A stretch of DNA of 64,000 bases from Sulfuricurvum sp. 17-40-25 (GCA_002282015.1 NCIJ01000001.1:310001-374000), one strand, 5' to 3'; numbered from the stretch's first letter, positions 38,374-47,578 are shown. The notes: generated by a model not told the origin, from the letters alone. Numbers and translations: made by a program.

Positions 38374-39760
38374 TACCTATCTCTCACTTGCATCGCTCCT
38401 ATTTGTCAGCGGGTGCACTATCGGGCCCGACTATGTCAAACCTGCTAGCAGCGTTCCCGATGCATTCCATAATAGTGATTCCACCCAAAATGACCTCCAA
38501 AAAGGTATCATTGATAAAAATTGGTGGGAATCTTTTCATGATCCTGTACTTACACAACTTGTAAGTAAAGCACTTATCTCTAACTACGACATCGCTATCT
38601 CGCAAGCGCAAATGGATGCGTATTTAGGTCAATTTGATCAAACCGAGTCCTATCTCTATCCACATATCAACGGTTCAATGTCCTTTGATCAAAAAACGAC
38701 GCAAAATCCTATGGCCAATCGGTTCCAACAAGATGGTACATTTTCAACCTATGCCGCGTCCCTCAGCATGGCAAGCTACGAAATTGATCTCTATGGTAAA
38801 GTAAAACGGACAACCGATGCCGCGCGCTCACAACTGCTTGCTAGCGAATACAATCGTCGCAGTGTTCAATTAACAGTGTCGGCAAGTGTATGTGCATCCT
38901 ATGTTCGTCTCTCCTCTCTCAATGATCAAATACGTTTAGCCCAGGAGAATATCTCCGCAAGCGAAGAGATCGAAAAAAATACCCGTTTAAAATATAAACT
39001 GGGAGCCAGTTCAGAAACAGAATGGCTTAGTGTATCCGCACAGCTTGAAGCATCTCGGTCAACACTCTCCCAGCTACAGGCGGCACGAACAGCCGAAGAG
39101 ACTACTCTTAATACATTGTTAGGAGAAAATAATAAAAATATCGCTGTTTCTAGAATAGAGTTCATCAACGTTCCAAATGTTCCCGCAGGTTTACCAAGCC
39201 AGCTTCTCACACGCCGACCCGATGTTGCTGCTGCAGAACAAAACCTCATCTCAGCCAATGCAAAGATTGGGATTACCAAAGCAGCTTACTTCCCAACCCT
39301 CAGCCTCACCGCGATGCTGGGCGTTCAAAGCGATACCCTATCCAAAGTGTTTTCTGATCCAACAAGACTGTGGCAAGTCACGCCCGTGGCTTCCATCCCT
39401 ATTTTCACCGCAGGACTCATCGATGCACAAATGAGAATTGCCCGTGCGGATTACAACCAAAGTGTAGCGCTCTATCAAAAAACCGTTTTAACCGCTCTCA
39501 ACGATACCGACAATGCACTGGCTCAAAACACCCGTTCTAAAGAGCAAGTGATCTTTAATCAAAAAAGAGCCGATGCCCTCAAAAAAGCGTTTGAACAAGC
39601 CCAATTACGCTACAAAGTAGGCACCTATTCATACACCGATCTTTTACTCGTTCAACAAAATTGGATTACAGCTCAACAACAGGCAATCATATCAAAACAA
39701 AACGTTCTCACTACTACTATTAGCCTTTACAAAGCTCTCGGTGGCGGGTGGGAAAACTAA
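38363..39760 (+). CDS. RND outer membrane channel lipoprotein (NodT family)
   Basis: The ATG at 38363 follows an AAGGGGAAACCA site and begins a lipoprotein signal (LASLLFVSGCTIGPDY); the frame is open further upstream but only inside the pump gene. The 465-residue protein has the repeated OEP domains, with WWESFHDPVLTQLVSKAL and LTRRPDVAAAEQNLISANA. It overlaps the pump gene by 11 bases and completes the tripartite system. Confidence 0.94.
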   Translation: MKINTYLSLASLLFVSGCTIGPDYVKPASSVPDAFHNSDSTQNDLQKGIIDKNWWESFHDPVLTQLVSKALISNYDIAISQAQMDAYLGQFDQTESYLYPHINGSMSFDQKTTQNPMANRFQQDGTFSTYAASLSMASYEIDLYGKVKRTTDAARSQLLASEYNRRSVQLTVSASVCASYVRLSSLNDQIRLAQENISASEEIEKNTRLKYKLGASSETEWLSVSAQLEASRSTLSQLQAARTAEETTLNTLLGENNKNIAVSRIEFINVPNVPAGLPSQLLTRRPDVAAAEQNLISANAKIGITKAAYFPTLSLTAMLGVQSDTLSKVFSDPTRLWQVTPVASIPIFTAGLIDAQMRIARADYNQSVALYQKTVLTALNDTDNALAQNTRSKEQVIFNQKRADALKKAFEQAQLRYKVGTYSYTDLLLVQQNWITAQQQAIISKQNVLTTTISLYKALGGGWEN

Positions 39761-39791
39761 AATATTAAACAGGCTAAATACTTTGGAGAGT

Positions 39792-40031
39792 ATGTTGCAC
39801 AGTGCACAAATGGAGGTCAAAGCTTCTAAAGAATACGCCAATCTCACACGTGGACGTTTTGACAACAAACTTGCCAGTGCCGATGAGCTTAGCCGTGCGA
39901 TCTCTGATCTCTCAAGTACAAAGGCAAAAGAAGCGATACTACAAAGTGATCTGTTCACCCAAAAAGCAACCTTATGGCTGCTGGGGGGATTGAAAGTATA
40001 TGAGGAAAAAGTCTTAACTAAAATCCGCTAA
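39792..40031 (+). pseudogene. Fragment of a second TolC-family protein (C-terminal piece)
   Basis: A 79-codon frame after the efflux operon encodes the C-terminal helix pair typical of outer membrane efflux proteins (YANLTRGRFDNKLASADEL, then TQKATLWLLGGLKVYEEK). It lacks a signal, the first OEP domain and most of the second. A GGAGAGT ribosome-like site precedes the ATG. It ends 14 bases inside the ccdB coding end. It is most likely the remnant of a deleted efflux gene; expression as a stand-alone peptide cannot be excluded. Confidence 0.65.
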
Positions 40032-40323
40032 CCATAAAATCAATCGAAGCTATAACTTCACTGCGCTTGTCTCTTAGGGAACTGCACTTTTCCCCAAGTG
40101 CGGATTTATGCACGCCAGCTAGCTCCTGCGTTAACAGCACATACGATTTATTCTCAATCTCAAAGACTGGATTAAGATGTTGAATCGCTTTTATGTTTTC
40201 ACTTAAAGGAACAACAACTCTTGTATCCAAGCCCGATAGAATATCGGATTGTATGTCAAGTAAATAGGGGAATTCATGAGCACTTTCTAGATTGTTATTT
40301 CGATGAATATCAAACTGTGCCAT
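40018..40323 (-). CDS. ccdB: CcdB-family toxin
   Basis: The 101-residue protein matches CcdB along its whole length: MAQFDIHRN at the start, FPYLLDIQSDILSGLDTRVV, and the C-terminal helix DKRSEVIASIDFMVSGF, where the final residues of CcdB contact GyrA. It is expected to poison DNA gyrase unless bound by CcdA. The ATG overlaps the antitoxin stop by one base, the usual antitoxin-toxin order. Confidence 0.9.
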   Translation of the reverse strand: MAQFDIHRNNNLESAHEFPYLLDIQSDILSGLDTRVVVPLSENIKAIQHLNPVFEIENKSYVLLTQELAGVHKSALGEKCSSLRDKRSEVIASIDFMVSGF

Positions 40324-40568
40324 TAAAAACGTCTCAGACGATCCGAGAACAATCCCTTTTGAGATATATGTTTATTATAATCTTCAATAGCCTCTTTATT
40401 TTCCTGAAGCCATAATTCTTCTTTTTGCGTGGCAATGATTATCGCCAACTTTTCTTCAAGCAATTTTGAAAGATTGATTTTTAGCAGTTTAGCCTGTTGG
40501 ATAAGGTCACTGTTGATACTAAGGTTTGTTGATTTTTTCGGAGCATTTGGATTGTAATAAGCAGTCAT
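40323..40568 (-). CDS. ccdA: CcdA-family antitoxin
   Basis: The 81-residue protein has an N-terminal ribbon-helix-helix region (KKSTNLSINSDLIQQAKLL) for DNA binding and a C-terminal CcdB-binding tail (ENKEAIEDYNKHISQKGLF, then SDRLRRF). It neutralises the toxin and represses the operon. An AGGAAAATATC ribosome site precedes the ATG, and an operator-promoter lies just upstream. Confidence 0.9.
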   Translation of the reverse strand: MTAYYNPNAPKKSTNLSINSDLIQQAKLLKINLSKLLEEKLAIIIATQKEELWLQENKEAIEDYNKHISQKGLFSDRLRRF

Positions 40569-40580
40569 GATATTTTCCTA

Positions 40581-40604
40581 TGCGCATTATTTATACGCAT
40601 TATA
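40581..40604 (-). promoter_or_regulatory. ccdAB promoter and operator
   Basis: On the minus strand an extended -10 TGCTATAAT (TATAAT at 40599-40604) is followed at once by an inverted repeat of TGCGTAT/ATGCGCA type (40581-40599, one mismatch), covering the transcription start. A further half-site (CATACGTA) lies upstream at about 40606-40613. This suits autorepression by CcdA. Confidence 0.6.
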
Positions 40605-40653
40605 GCATACGTAAACTCACTATTAACAAGCGCTAATATCTACACCTGGTAAT

Positions 40654-40920
40654 TTAAACAATATTTGAAAGCCACACGAATGCTTTTTTTAATGTATCAC
40701 TTCTTGTACATTGGTATTCAGTAATATCAGAGCTAATAAGCACACGGATAAACTTCCAAATGAAAAGTAATGCATAAACTACAATAGCAAATATACTAGC
40801 AATTAAAATAGTTTTTGAATATAAAACTACTCCTACTATTTTTACTATTACATTTACAACAATTAATAGCCCTAGCAACTTCAAAAATGTAAAGAATTCA
40901 CATTGCAAAAATTTTCCCAT
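40654..40920 (-). CDS. Small two-helix membrane protein, unknown function
   Basis: The 88-residue protein has two membrane helices (about residues 12-34 and 37-62) and a short polar tail with one Cys. The ATG has a good AGGA ribosome site eight bases upstream, which supports it as a real gene. I do not recognise a family. It lies between ccdA and ridA on the same strand but is not tightly linked to either. Confidence 0.5.
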   Translation of the reverse strand: MGKFLQCEFFTFLKLLGLLIVVNVIVKIVGVVLYSKTILIASIFAIVVYALLFIWKFIRVLISSDITEYQCTRSDTLKKAFVWLSNIV

Positions 40921-40947
40921 GCTAGTATCCTATTATTGTTATGTGAG

Positions 40948-41325
40948 TTATCCGACCAACGCTATCGCGTCAATCTCAACCAATGCATTTTTTGGCAATG
41001 TCTTTACCGCAACCGTCGAACGAGCCGGTTTATGATTTCCAAACGCCGCTGCATACAGTTCATTTACCGCCACGAAATCATCCATGTTGTCTAGAAAAAT
41101 AGTCGTTTTTACAACCTGACTCATCGAACTTCCTGCCGCTTCTAAAACTGCTTTTAGATTACTCAATACTTGTGCGCATTGCTCTTTTACATCACCGGTC
41201 AACATCACACCTTCAGGCGTCAAAGCGATCTGACCGGAGGTAAATACCATACCGTTTGCGATCATCGCTTGAGAATACGGTCCTATTGCCGCAGGTGCAT
41301 CTGGGGTTTGTACTATTGTCATCAT
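40948..41325 (-). CDS. ridA: RidA-family enamine/imine deaminase
   Basis: The 125-residue protein has the RidA signature [23 protein letters not shown], the active-site Arg in [21 protein letters not shown], and usual length. It clears reactive 2-aminoacrylate. An AAAGGATTCAC site precedes the ATG. The thioredoxin-like gene lies 9 bases upstream, so the two are probably cotranscribed. Confidence 0.95.
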   Translation of the reverse strand: MMTIVQTPDAPAAIGPYSQAMIANGMVFTSGQIALTPEGVMLTGDVKEQCAQVLSNLKAVLEAAGSSMSQVVKTTIFLDNMDDFVAVNELYAAAFGNHKPARSTVAVKTLPKNALVEIDAIALVG

Positions 41326-41334
41326 GTGAATCCT

Positions 41335-41733
41335 TTATTTTTTGTATTTACGCAAAGCGTCATCGAGAACTGAGTGGTAATCTTCACTCTCCCAGTAACC
41401 AGGAATCGAGTAGAGCACTTTTCCATTGCTAGGATCGAGAAAATAACTCATAGGAACCATTTTCGCCGTTAGGCTTTTTGGATAAACGCTCTTGTCTTTG
41501 GTCACGTTGATCGCTTGGAACTGAGTGTTGATTCGTGAGATGATCTCTTCATCTTGCAGTGTTGTAGCTTCCAGTTTACGACACCAACGGCAATCCTCGC
41601 TTGTAATGAGTACCATCAACGGTTTGGACTCTTTTTTCGCTTTTGCACGTGCCGAATCATACGAAGTATTCCAAGCAATCTCTGCCCCAAATACGCTAAT
41701 GCTGAACATCAGTAAAAAAAATATCTTTTTCAT
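41335..41733 (-). CDS. Exported thioredoxin-like protein with CxxC
   Basis: From the ATG at 41733 (good AAAAGGATACGTT site) the protein has 132 residues, a signal peptide (MKKIFFLLMFSISVFGAE) and a thioredoxin_7/DUF255-like domain with SEDCRWCRKLEATT as the redox motif and a cis-Pro candidate in KMVPMSYF. It would act on disulfides in the periplasm, perhaps reducing or maturing specific proteins. It lies between dapE and ridA. Confidence 0.82.
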   Translation of the reverse strand: MKKIFFLLMFSISVFGAEIAWNTSYDSARAKAKKESKPLMVLITSEDCRWCRKLEATTLQDEEIISRINTQFQAINVTKDKSVYPKSLTAKMVPMSYFLDPSNGKVLYSIPGYWESEDYHSVLDDALRKYKK

Positions 41734-41749
41734 AACGTATCCTTTTGTA

Positions 41750-42844
41750 TCAAAACTGTTCGATAAGACGACTAAACACACGATGTAACTGTTCTACTTC
41801 ACGAATGGATGTTCGTTCATTGGGTGCATGAATTGTATCATTGATAACCCCAAATTCGATCACGTTAATGCCATACGTCGCAATAAAACGTGCGTCCGAT
41901 GTTCCACCTGCTGTAGAGTGTTTTGGGGTGATACCGCATACATCCTGTATCGAGTCACTCAGTACTTGAACAATACGCGTAGCCGCATCGGTCACAAAAG
42001 GTACTGCTGATTGATCAAGTGTCAATGTGTAATTGAGGCCTGTGAAATGTTGCGCGATAAACGCTTCGATAGCCGCTTTATCGGTCTTCGTCGAATTACG
42101 GACATTGAACATCATCTTCAATTTTCCAGGAGAGACATTGGTCGTCTCAATACCCGAACGTATATCGGTTACTACCAGCTGACTTGGAGCAAAATACTCA
42201 TCTCCCTGATCCAAAAAAGCACCGGCTACTTGTGGTAAGACCAGTGCGATCTGATGGATTGGATTGATCGCTTTTTCAGGGTATGCGGCATGCCCTTGTT
42301 TACCCTGCAGTTCCAATACACCATTGATCGAACCGCGTCGCCCTACTTTGATCGCATCTCCAAAAGTCTTTTCACACGTTGGTTCCGACACCACAACAGC
42401 GTCAGGTAATAGGTTATGCTCTTTGAGATACGCTAACACTACCGCCGTTCCATATTTTCCAGGGCCTTCTTCATCTGAAGTGAGCAAGATAGAGAGTGTC
42501 CCATTAAAATGCTGTGCATCTTTGAGTGCTTGCGTAAAAGCACTTAGGCCACTTTTCATATCCTGCGCACCACGTCCATAGATGTATCCATCGATCTGGG
42601 TGGCAGTATAGGGATCAGTCGTCCAGCCATCTCCTGCAGGAACCACATCAACATGCCCTGCAAAACACAAATGAGGACCCTCACCAAAACGGCGATACGC
42701 AAAAAGGTTTTTCACCCCTTCTTTATCAATACGAATCGCGGTAAATCCGGCCAAATAGTTTTCGATAAAATCAAGCATCCCTCCATCATCGGGAGTCTGG
42801 CTTTTGGATTCGATAAATTGTTTAAAAAGTTCAATAACGGTCAA
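41750..42844 (-). CDS. dapE: Succinyl-diaminopimelate desuccinylase DapE
   Basis: The 364-residue M20 metallopeptidase has FAGHVDVVPAGDGW (zinc His and Asp), YGRGAQDMKSGL (bridging Asp), TSDEEGPGKYGT (catalytic and ligand Glu), and the C-terminal His in VINDTIHAPNERT. It makes LL-diaminopimelate for lysine and peptidoglycan synthesis. The family is large, but the motif GRGAQDMKSG is typical of DapE. Confidence 0.93.
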   Translation of the reverse strand: MTVIELFKQFIESKSQTPDDGGMLDFIENYLAGFTAIRIDKEGVKNLFAYRRFGEGPHLCFAGHVDVVPAGDGWTTDPYTATQIDGYIYGRGAQDMKSGLSAFTQALKDAQHFNGTLSILLTSDEEGPGKYGTAVVLAYLKEHNLLPDAVVVSEPTCEKTFGDAIKVGRRGSINGVLELQGKQGHAAYPEKAINPIHQIALVLPQVAGAFLDQGDEYFAPSQLVVTDIRSGIETTNVSPGKLKMMFNVRNSTKTDKAAIEAFIAQHFTGLNYTLTLDQSAVPFVTDAATRIVQVLSDSIQDVCGITPKHSTAGGTSDARFIATYGINVIEFGVINDTIHAPNERTSIREVEQLHRVFSRLIEQF

Positions 42845-42876
42845 TGTATATCCTCAATAATAATCATGAATGCGAA

Positions 42877-44736
42877 TTATAATCTTACATACATTGATTT
42901 TGCCTTCGGAGATTTGAGCTGACGCCGCAGTTCAAGTCCATCAAATTCATGCGCCAGATTTTCTCTGATTCGTTTCGCATCGGCCAAAAAGCCCTCATGC
43001 ATGTGCAGTGACTGTGCAAACTCCAGTCCATACACACTGCTGCCTCGCCCTGCACGCAATACACGGTCATAGATCAAATCATCACTTTGTTCATCATAAT
43101 GGACACTCAAGTGCAGATTTACAACACTTCGAAGTTTCGTCACTTCTTCTACTATCGAGAGCTGATGCAAATGGGTCGTCAGTATAAAAAGAGGATTTTT
43201 TTGAGTAAGCTGTAAAATAGTACTCGCCACAATAGCAACTGCCGAGAGTGTTTCCGTACCATGACTGATCTCATCACCTAAAACCAGTGTCTTAGGTGTC
43301 ACTTTGTGAAAAATACTGTTAAGTTCCAGCATCTCCACACCAAAGGTCGAGAGTGACTTAACCACATTATCACGCGAGAGGATACGGGTAAACAGTGCCT
43401 CAAAAGGGGAGAATTTCATCGCTTTGGCCGGGACAAAAAAGCCTCCCTGCGCCAACACCACTGCTATTCCGATACTTTTCATCAGCGAGGATTTACCGCT
43501 GGAATTAATACCATACAGCAAAACTCCATTGATATCTGCCCCATCATGCACTCTTGGGTCAAGCATCACCGTATCGGGATACGGGATATCCAGATAATCA
43601 CGATTTCCCATCACAATATCATTGGGGACATAGTCATTACCCTGAATCTCTACCAAAAGATGCCGTAGTCCCATCACTTGCATAAACGATTCAGTGTTCG
43701 ATGTTTTCACCAGTGTTGGACGGCAAAGACCGTATTGCTTGGCAACCATTGCCGAAGTCACCGTTACGTCCAGTTGCGCTATAAACACCAATACCGAATG
43801 TATAAATACATTCTGCTCTTTAAGCCATTTCGTTCTGTAATAGTTATTTTTAAACTCACAACACCAATCTCGAATTTCCAATGCTGTGATGAGCGGTATA
43901 TCTACATTGTGTTTTTCCAAATATTCATTGAGTGTTGCCAACTGCTCTAAGCCATTACATAATTGCTGTGAGTTCTTCTCCCATAACGATTGCATGCGAA
44001 CAACTGCCCAAGTTTGCGATATATTTGGCAACAGTGCCAATTCCCCATCCACATAATCACAATGGGACCGCAGTTTTTCAATACGACTGTACCGCTCATT
44101 GAGTTCATCGATGTTCACAATGGGAAGCCCAAAACGAAACCGTCCCAGTTCCTTACCTACATCCGTGCGCATCTTCAAAAACAATTTGGCAATACTCGCC
44201 TCGCGTTCATCATGCGATACCATTTCAAGCTGTTCAAGCGGATTGTTCCCCATTTGAAGCAATCCATCCATTCGTAAAACACCAGGGGTAGCTAAGGGGA
44301 GAAAATGACTATCGCCTACATGCATGCACAAAATTTCCAATGCCATCGCTGCATGGGCAGATTCTTCCAAACCTAAATGATCAATAGGGTTTAGAAGTGT
44401 ACGCAAAGAAAATACGGATTCAAAAAGTTCGTTTTGTTGATTTGAGGATAGAGGTGAAGACTCAAAAATAACCTCAAACGATTCAAAGTGATGTTTGAGT
44501 GTTTCATACAATGCAGGTGAAGAAGCACCAATAATTATTGTATGCGCTGAAGCAACAAACAAAAGATGCAGTATCTTATCGATAGTAGCATAGGGGTGCG
44601 TAGTATCTGAGGCGATTTCACACACCCATGTGCTCATCCCCAAGGCCCCTATTGTCGCAAAACCGGCACACAAACCATTAGCGTCTTCAGTGATATACAA
44701 ACCGCACAGTGAATTGGTCATTAAATAGTGGTTCAT
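42877..44736 (-). CDS. MutS-family ATPase lacking the mismatch-recognition domain
   Basis: The 619-residue protein has a connector-like N-terminal part (about 1-115), a lever and core region (about 120-370) and the MutS ATPase domain: Walker A GINSSGKSS near residue 410, STFGVEMLEL, Walker B TLVLGDEISHGTE, and TTHLHQL. There is no domain I with the Phe-x-Glu mismatch wedge and no Smr or HNH nuclease at the C-terminus; it ends soon after the ATPase domain. Campylobacterota lack the MutS1-MutL system, and this may be a shortened relative of the MutS7 type described from this phylum. The subfamily is an inference; role in repair is unproven. Confidence 0.75.
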   Translation of the reverse strand: MNHYLMTNSLCGLYITEDANGLCAGFATIGALGMSTWVCEIASDTTHPYATIDKILHLLFVASAHTIIIGASSPALYETLKHHFESFEVIFESSPLSSNQQNELFESVFSLRTLLNPIDHLGLEESAHAAMALEILCMHVGDSHFLPLATPGVLRMDGLLQMGNNPLEQLEMVSHDEREASIAKLFLKMRTDVGKELGRFRFGLPIVNIDELNERYSRIEKLRSHCDYVDGELALLPNISQTWAVVRMQSLWEKNSQQLCNGLEQLATLNEYLEKHNVDIPLITALEIRDWCCEFKNNYYRTKWLKEQNVFIHSVLVFIAQLDVTVTSAMVAKQYGLCRPTLVKTSNTESFMQVMGLRHLLVEIQGNDYVPNDIVMGNRDYLDIPYPDTVMLDPRVHDGADINGVLLYGINSSGKSSLMKSIGIAVVLAQGGFFVPAKAMKFSPFEALFTRILSRDNVVKSLSTFGVEMLELNSIFHKVTPKTLVLGDEISHGTETLSAVAIVASTILQLTQKNPLFILTTHLHQLSIVEEVTKLRSVVNLHLSVHYDEQSDDLIYDRVLRAGRGSSVYGLEFAQSLHMHEGFLADAKRIRENLAHEFDGLELRRQLKSPKAKSMYVRL

Positions 44737-44759
44737 CGCTTCTACCTTTATATATGCAG

Positions 44760-44765
44760 ATTATA
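44760..44765 (-). promoter_or_regulatory. -10 box of the mutS-like gene
   Basis: GGTATAAT on the minus strand lies about 25 bases upstream of the ATG, which has an AAAGGTAGAAGC ribosome site. It separates this gene from the upstream MATE transporter. Confidence 0.5.
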
Positions 44766-44778
44766 CCAAAAGCACCTA

Positions 44779-46095
44779 TTAAATCTTTTCGTCCAACCAT
44801 TTTCGCTGACGATACACTCTGTAAAACCATACCCCTTTAATAAATGTTTCGATGGCCATTGCCAAATATACACCTATAATACTCATCCCATAATGTACGA
44901 CTAACCATGCAGGTAAGATTCGAAAACACCACATAGAAGTAGTACTGATACGCAATGTCATACGAGTAGCTCCAGCACCGCGCAATGCTCCGCTGAGGAC
45001 AAACGTAACCGCAAGCGGAATCTGAGTCGCTCCGACAAGGCGTAAATAAAGTGTCGCCGATTCGATTGTTTCAGTATCCTTTGTAAAAAAATGGGCAAGG
45101 TAATGGGGAAAGATGACTAAAACAACTCCAACACTTCCCATAAAAATGGCTGCTATTTTCATACTCAGCAATCCCGCTGCATACGCATTTTCTTTTTGCT
45201 TCGCGCCTAGATACTGCCCGCTCAAAACCATTGCTGCAACTGAAAATCCGTATCCGGGCATAAACGCAAATGCTTCTATACGCGCCCCCACTTGATACCC
45301 GGCAAGCGCTTGTGTCCCGTACGAAGCGATGAGCCACACAAAGATCAAAAAAGCACTGATCCCGATAAAACGCTCCGCCACTGCCGGAAATCCAATCGTG
45401 ACAATACGCTTAACATCACTCCAATGAAAAATCGCGACTACCCGTATCTTTTTCGTCCGATAAAATAACCATCCGTATAGGAACAAACTAAAGCCATAAG
45501 CGCACAAGGTCGCATACGCCGCCCCCACAATCCCCATTGGTTCAAATCCGCCATGACCAAAGATAAACAGATAGTTTAAGCCCGCATGTAACGTGGCTGA
45601 AAAAATCTTGATATACAAAGAGCTCTTGGTGTCCCCCGCAGCACTTAGAACCGTAAATGCTAACGTATCCATAAAAATCAAAAGCATCCCCAGAGATAAA
45701 GTACCAAAATAGATACTCCCCAGTTTGATAACCTCAGCATCGGATCCCATCAAACGAAAAAAACTCTCAGATCCATAATAACCGATCGTCATAATCACAA
45801 ATGAGAGGACGAATGCCATGATTGCCGTGACATAAGCAACACTGCCGGCTCGTTTGGATCGACCGCTTCCGATATAACGTGAGATTACGGCACTTCCACC
45901 TACCACATATATTCCCATCAATGTCTGAATCAGCATCATAAACTGCATACTCAAACCCACCGCCGCCAATGCGGCAATGCCTAATGTTCCCACCATTAAC
46001 ATATCGATAAGAAGCTGTACAATGTCCAAAAGTTGCTTTAAAGCGGCCGGAATGGCCAGTGAAATAACGCGGCGTTTAAGAGAAAGTGTGTTCAA
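44779..46095 (-). CDS. MATE-family efflux transporter
   Basis: The 438-residue protein has about 12 membrane helices and MATE features: LAIPAALKQLLDIVQLLIDM at the start, GSAVISRYIGSGRSKRAG and GFPAVAERFIGISAF. It exports cationic compounds using sodium or proton gradients. It overlaps the upstream small gene by four bases, as the last gene of a three-gene run with the MFS transporter. Confidence 0.92.
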   Translation of the reverse strand: MNTLSLKRRVISLAIPAALKQLLDIVQLLIDMLMVGTLGIAALAAVGLSMQFMMLIQTLMGIYVVGGSAVISRYIGSGRSKRAGSVAYVTAIMAFVLSFVIMTIGYYGSESFFRLMGSDAEVIKLGSIYFGTLSLGMLLIFMDTLAFTVLSAAGDTKSSLYIKIFSATLHAGLNYLFIFGHGGFEPMGIVGAAYATLCAYGFSLFLYGWLFYRTKKIRVVAIFHWSDVKRIVTIGFPAVAERFIGISAFLIFVWLIASYGTQALAGYQVGARIEAFAFMPGYGFSVAAMVLSGQYLGAKQKENAYAAGLLSMKIAAIFMGSVGVVLVIFPHYLAHFFTKDTETIESATLYLRLVGATQIPLAVTFVLSGALRGAGATRMTLRISTTSMWCFRILPAWLVVHYGMSIIGVYLAMAIETFIKGVWFYRVYRQRKWLDEKI

Positions 46096-46373
46096 GACTT
46101 TACAAGAGTAGCAATATCGTTCATCGCAGCAAAAAGCTCTTCTTTCGTTTCGTATCGTATCTCCACGCGATTGACAGGTACTTCTCCCACAGGATCAAAA
46201 TCGCAAATGAGCACATAGGCTTCAAGTACAACCTGCTCTTTTTTCATATCCGCCCATTCCAATGATACCGAGGCACTTTCACCCCCTGCACTAATCAGTG
46301 CCGCAGGGTACAAACGCGTCACAAGCGATAAATCGATTTCCCCACCATCATAGACATATATTGTTTGTCTCAT
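46092..46373 (-). CDS. Conserved-looking small protein of unknown function between two transporters
   Basis: The 93-residue protein is soluble, acidic and rich in beta-forming residues (YVYDGGEIDLSLVTRLYPAA, then VSLEWADMKKEQVVLEAYVL). No signal, Cys or known motif is seen. Its stop overlaps the MATE start and its ATG overlaps the MFS stop by one base, so it is coupled to both. I do not recognise it. Confidence 0.7.
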   Translation of the reverse strand: MRQTIYVYDGGEIDLSLVTRLYPAALISAGGESASVSLEWADMKKEQVVLEAYVLICDFDPVGEVPVNRVEIRYETKEELFAAMNDIATLVKS

Positions 46374-47578
46374 TATTCAATCTCCTGAAGTTCATAATGT
46401 TGTCGCAACCATCGGTAGTAAACAGCTGCAATTAAAAACGCACTGCCCAACAGCACTGTAATGGACTCAAGTGTCCACCCCATATTTACCAAAAATCCGA
46501 TCATCAAAGAAACCAATCCTCCAACCCCTAAAAAAATCATGTCATTATACGCAACTACCCGTCCGTAATACTCAGGATGCGTATGTTTTTGTATCAGTGT
46601 ATACGTGTAGGACCATAATGTCGTTGTCATAAAGCCAACCAATACCGATGCTGCCAACGAAGCATAAAAGTCAGACATAGCCCATGCCCATACTCCAATA
46701 GCCAATGCTTCAGCAAGCAACAAAAACTCCAATCGTCTAATATTCACCCATTCTCCCAAGAACAGTGGTCCAATAGCCAATCCCACTGCCCGTGCAGCAT
46801 GTACCAACCCTATGCCTAACGAAATAGCAATAATATTCATATAGTACTTTTGAGCACTTAACACAACCAAAGCATCAAAGGTAGTAAACGATACCACCGA
46901 GTGCAGCAGCATTAAATGCCAAACAATCCGTTCTTTTCGTATATAACGTAAAGCATCCCCCATCATCGTCATAAAACGTGATGTACTTTTGATTTGTTCG
47001 AGCGTAAAATGTAAATTCATCTGAAGGAGCAATACAATCACAAAGAGCAATGCATCCAATAAAAAAGCATATTTTACCCCAACACTGTACACCAAGAGGC
47101 CGCTTAAAGCCATCCCTAACGTATACGATAATGACCAGATTATAGAGTGTATTTCATTGGCACTTTGCAAAGCCTTCCCACTGAGAATCCGTGGCAAAAG
47201 TGACATCTCTACGGTAAACTGAAAACTTGCCGCTGCCATTCGAGCAAATACCAGCACATACAACAACGGTAACTTTGAGACTTCATCAATACTCATCAGC
47301 ATCAATGTACAGCTAATTTCTATTACAGTCAACACTATCATTAACTTTTTAGGCGAAATCTTATCGATGAGAGCGCCACTCAAAGGAGCTTGTAACACTC
47401 CAGCAAAAAAATGCAATGCAGCCACAAAAGCAATAATCGAAGCATCCACATTGAGAGTAATCAATAAAGTATAAATAGCAACATTACTAAACCACGCTCC
47501 AAAATAAGCAATAAGTTGAATGAGAGAGAGCTTTGCAAGCAGCGGCTGGGTACGTAAAAGATTCCAATAACGTTTCAT
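46373..47578 (-). CDS. MFS transporter
   Basis: From the ATG at 47578 the protein has 401 residues and 12 predicted helices, with LIAYFGAWFSNVAIYTLLI and APLSGALIDKISPKKLMIV (the conserved loop 2-3 motif). The frame is open to an ATG at 47626, but that codon sits within the sigma-28 promoter of flaG, so the later start is preferred; ribosome sites are weak at both. It resembles the enterobactin-exporter-like (MFS_3) branch. Substrate is unknown. Confidence 0.85.
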   Translation of the reverse strand: MKRYWNLLRTQPLLAKLSLIQLIAYFGAWFSNVAIYTLLITLNVDASIIAFVAALHFFAGVLQAPLSGALIDKISPKKLMIVLTVIEISCTLMLMSIDEVSKLPLLYVLVFARMAAASFQFTVEMSLLPRILSGKALQSANEIHSIIWSLSYTLGMALSGLLVYSVGVKYAFLLDALLFVIVLLLQMNLHFTLEQIKSTSRFMTMMGDALRYIRKERIVWHLMLLHSVVSFTTFDALVVLSAQKYYMNIIAISLGIGLVHAARAVGLAIGPLFLGEWVNIRRLEFLLLAEALAIGVWAWAMSDFYASLAASVLVGFMTTTLWSYTYTLIQKHTHPEYYGRVVAYNDMIFLGVGGLVSLMIGFLVNMGWTLESITVLLGSAFLIAAVYYRWLRQHYELQEIE

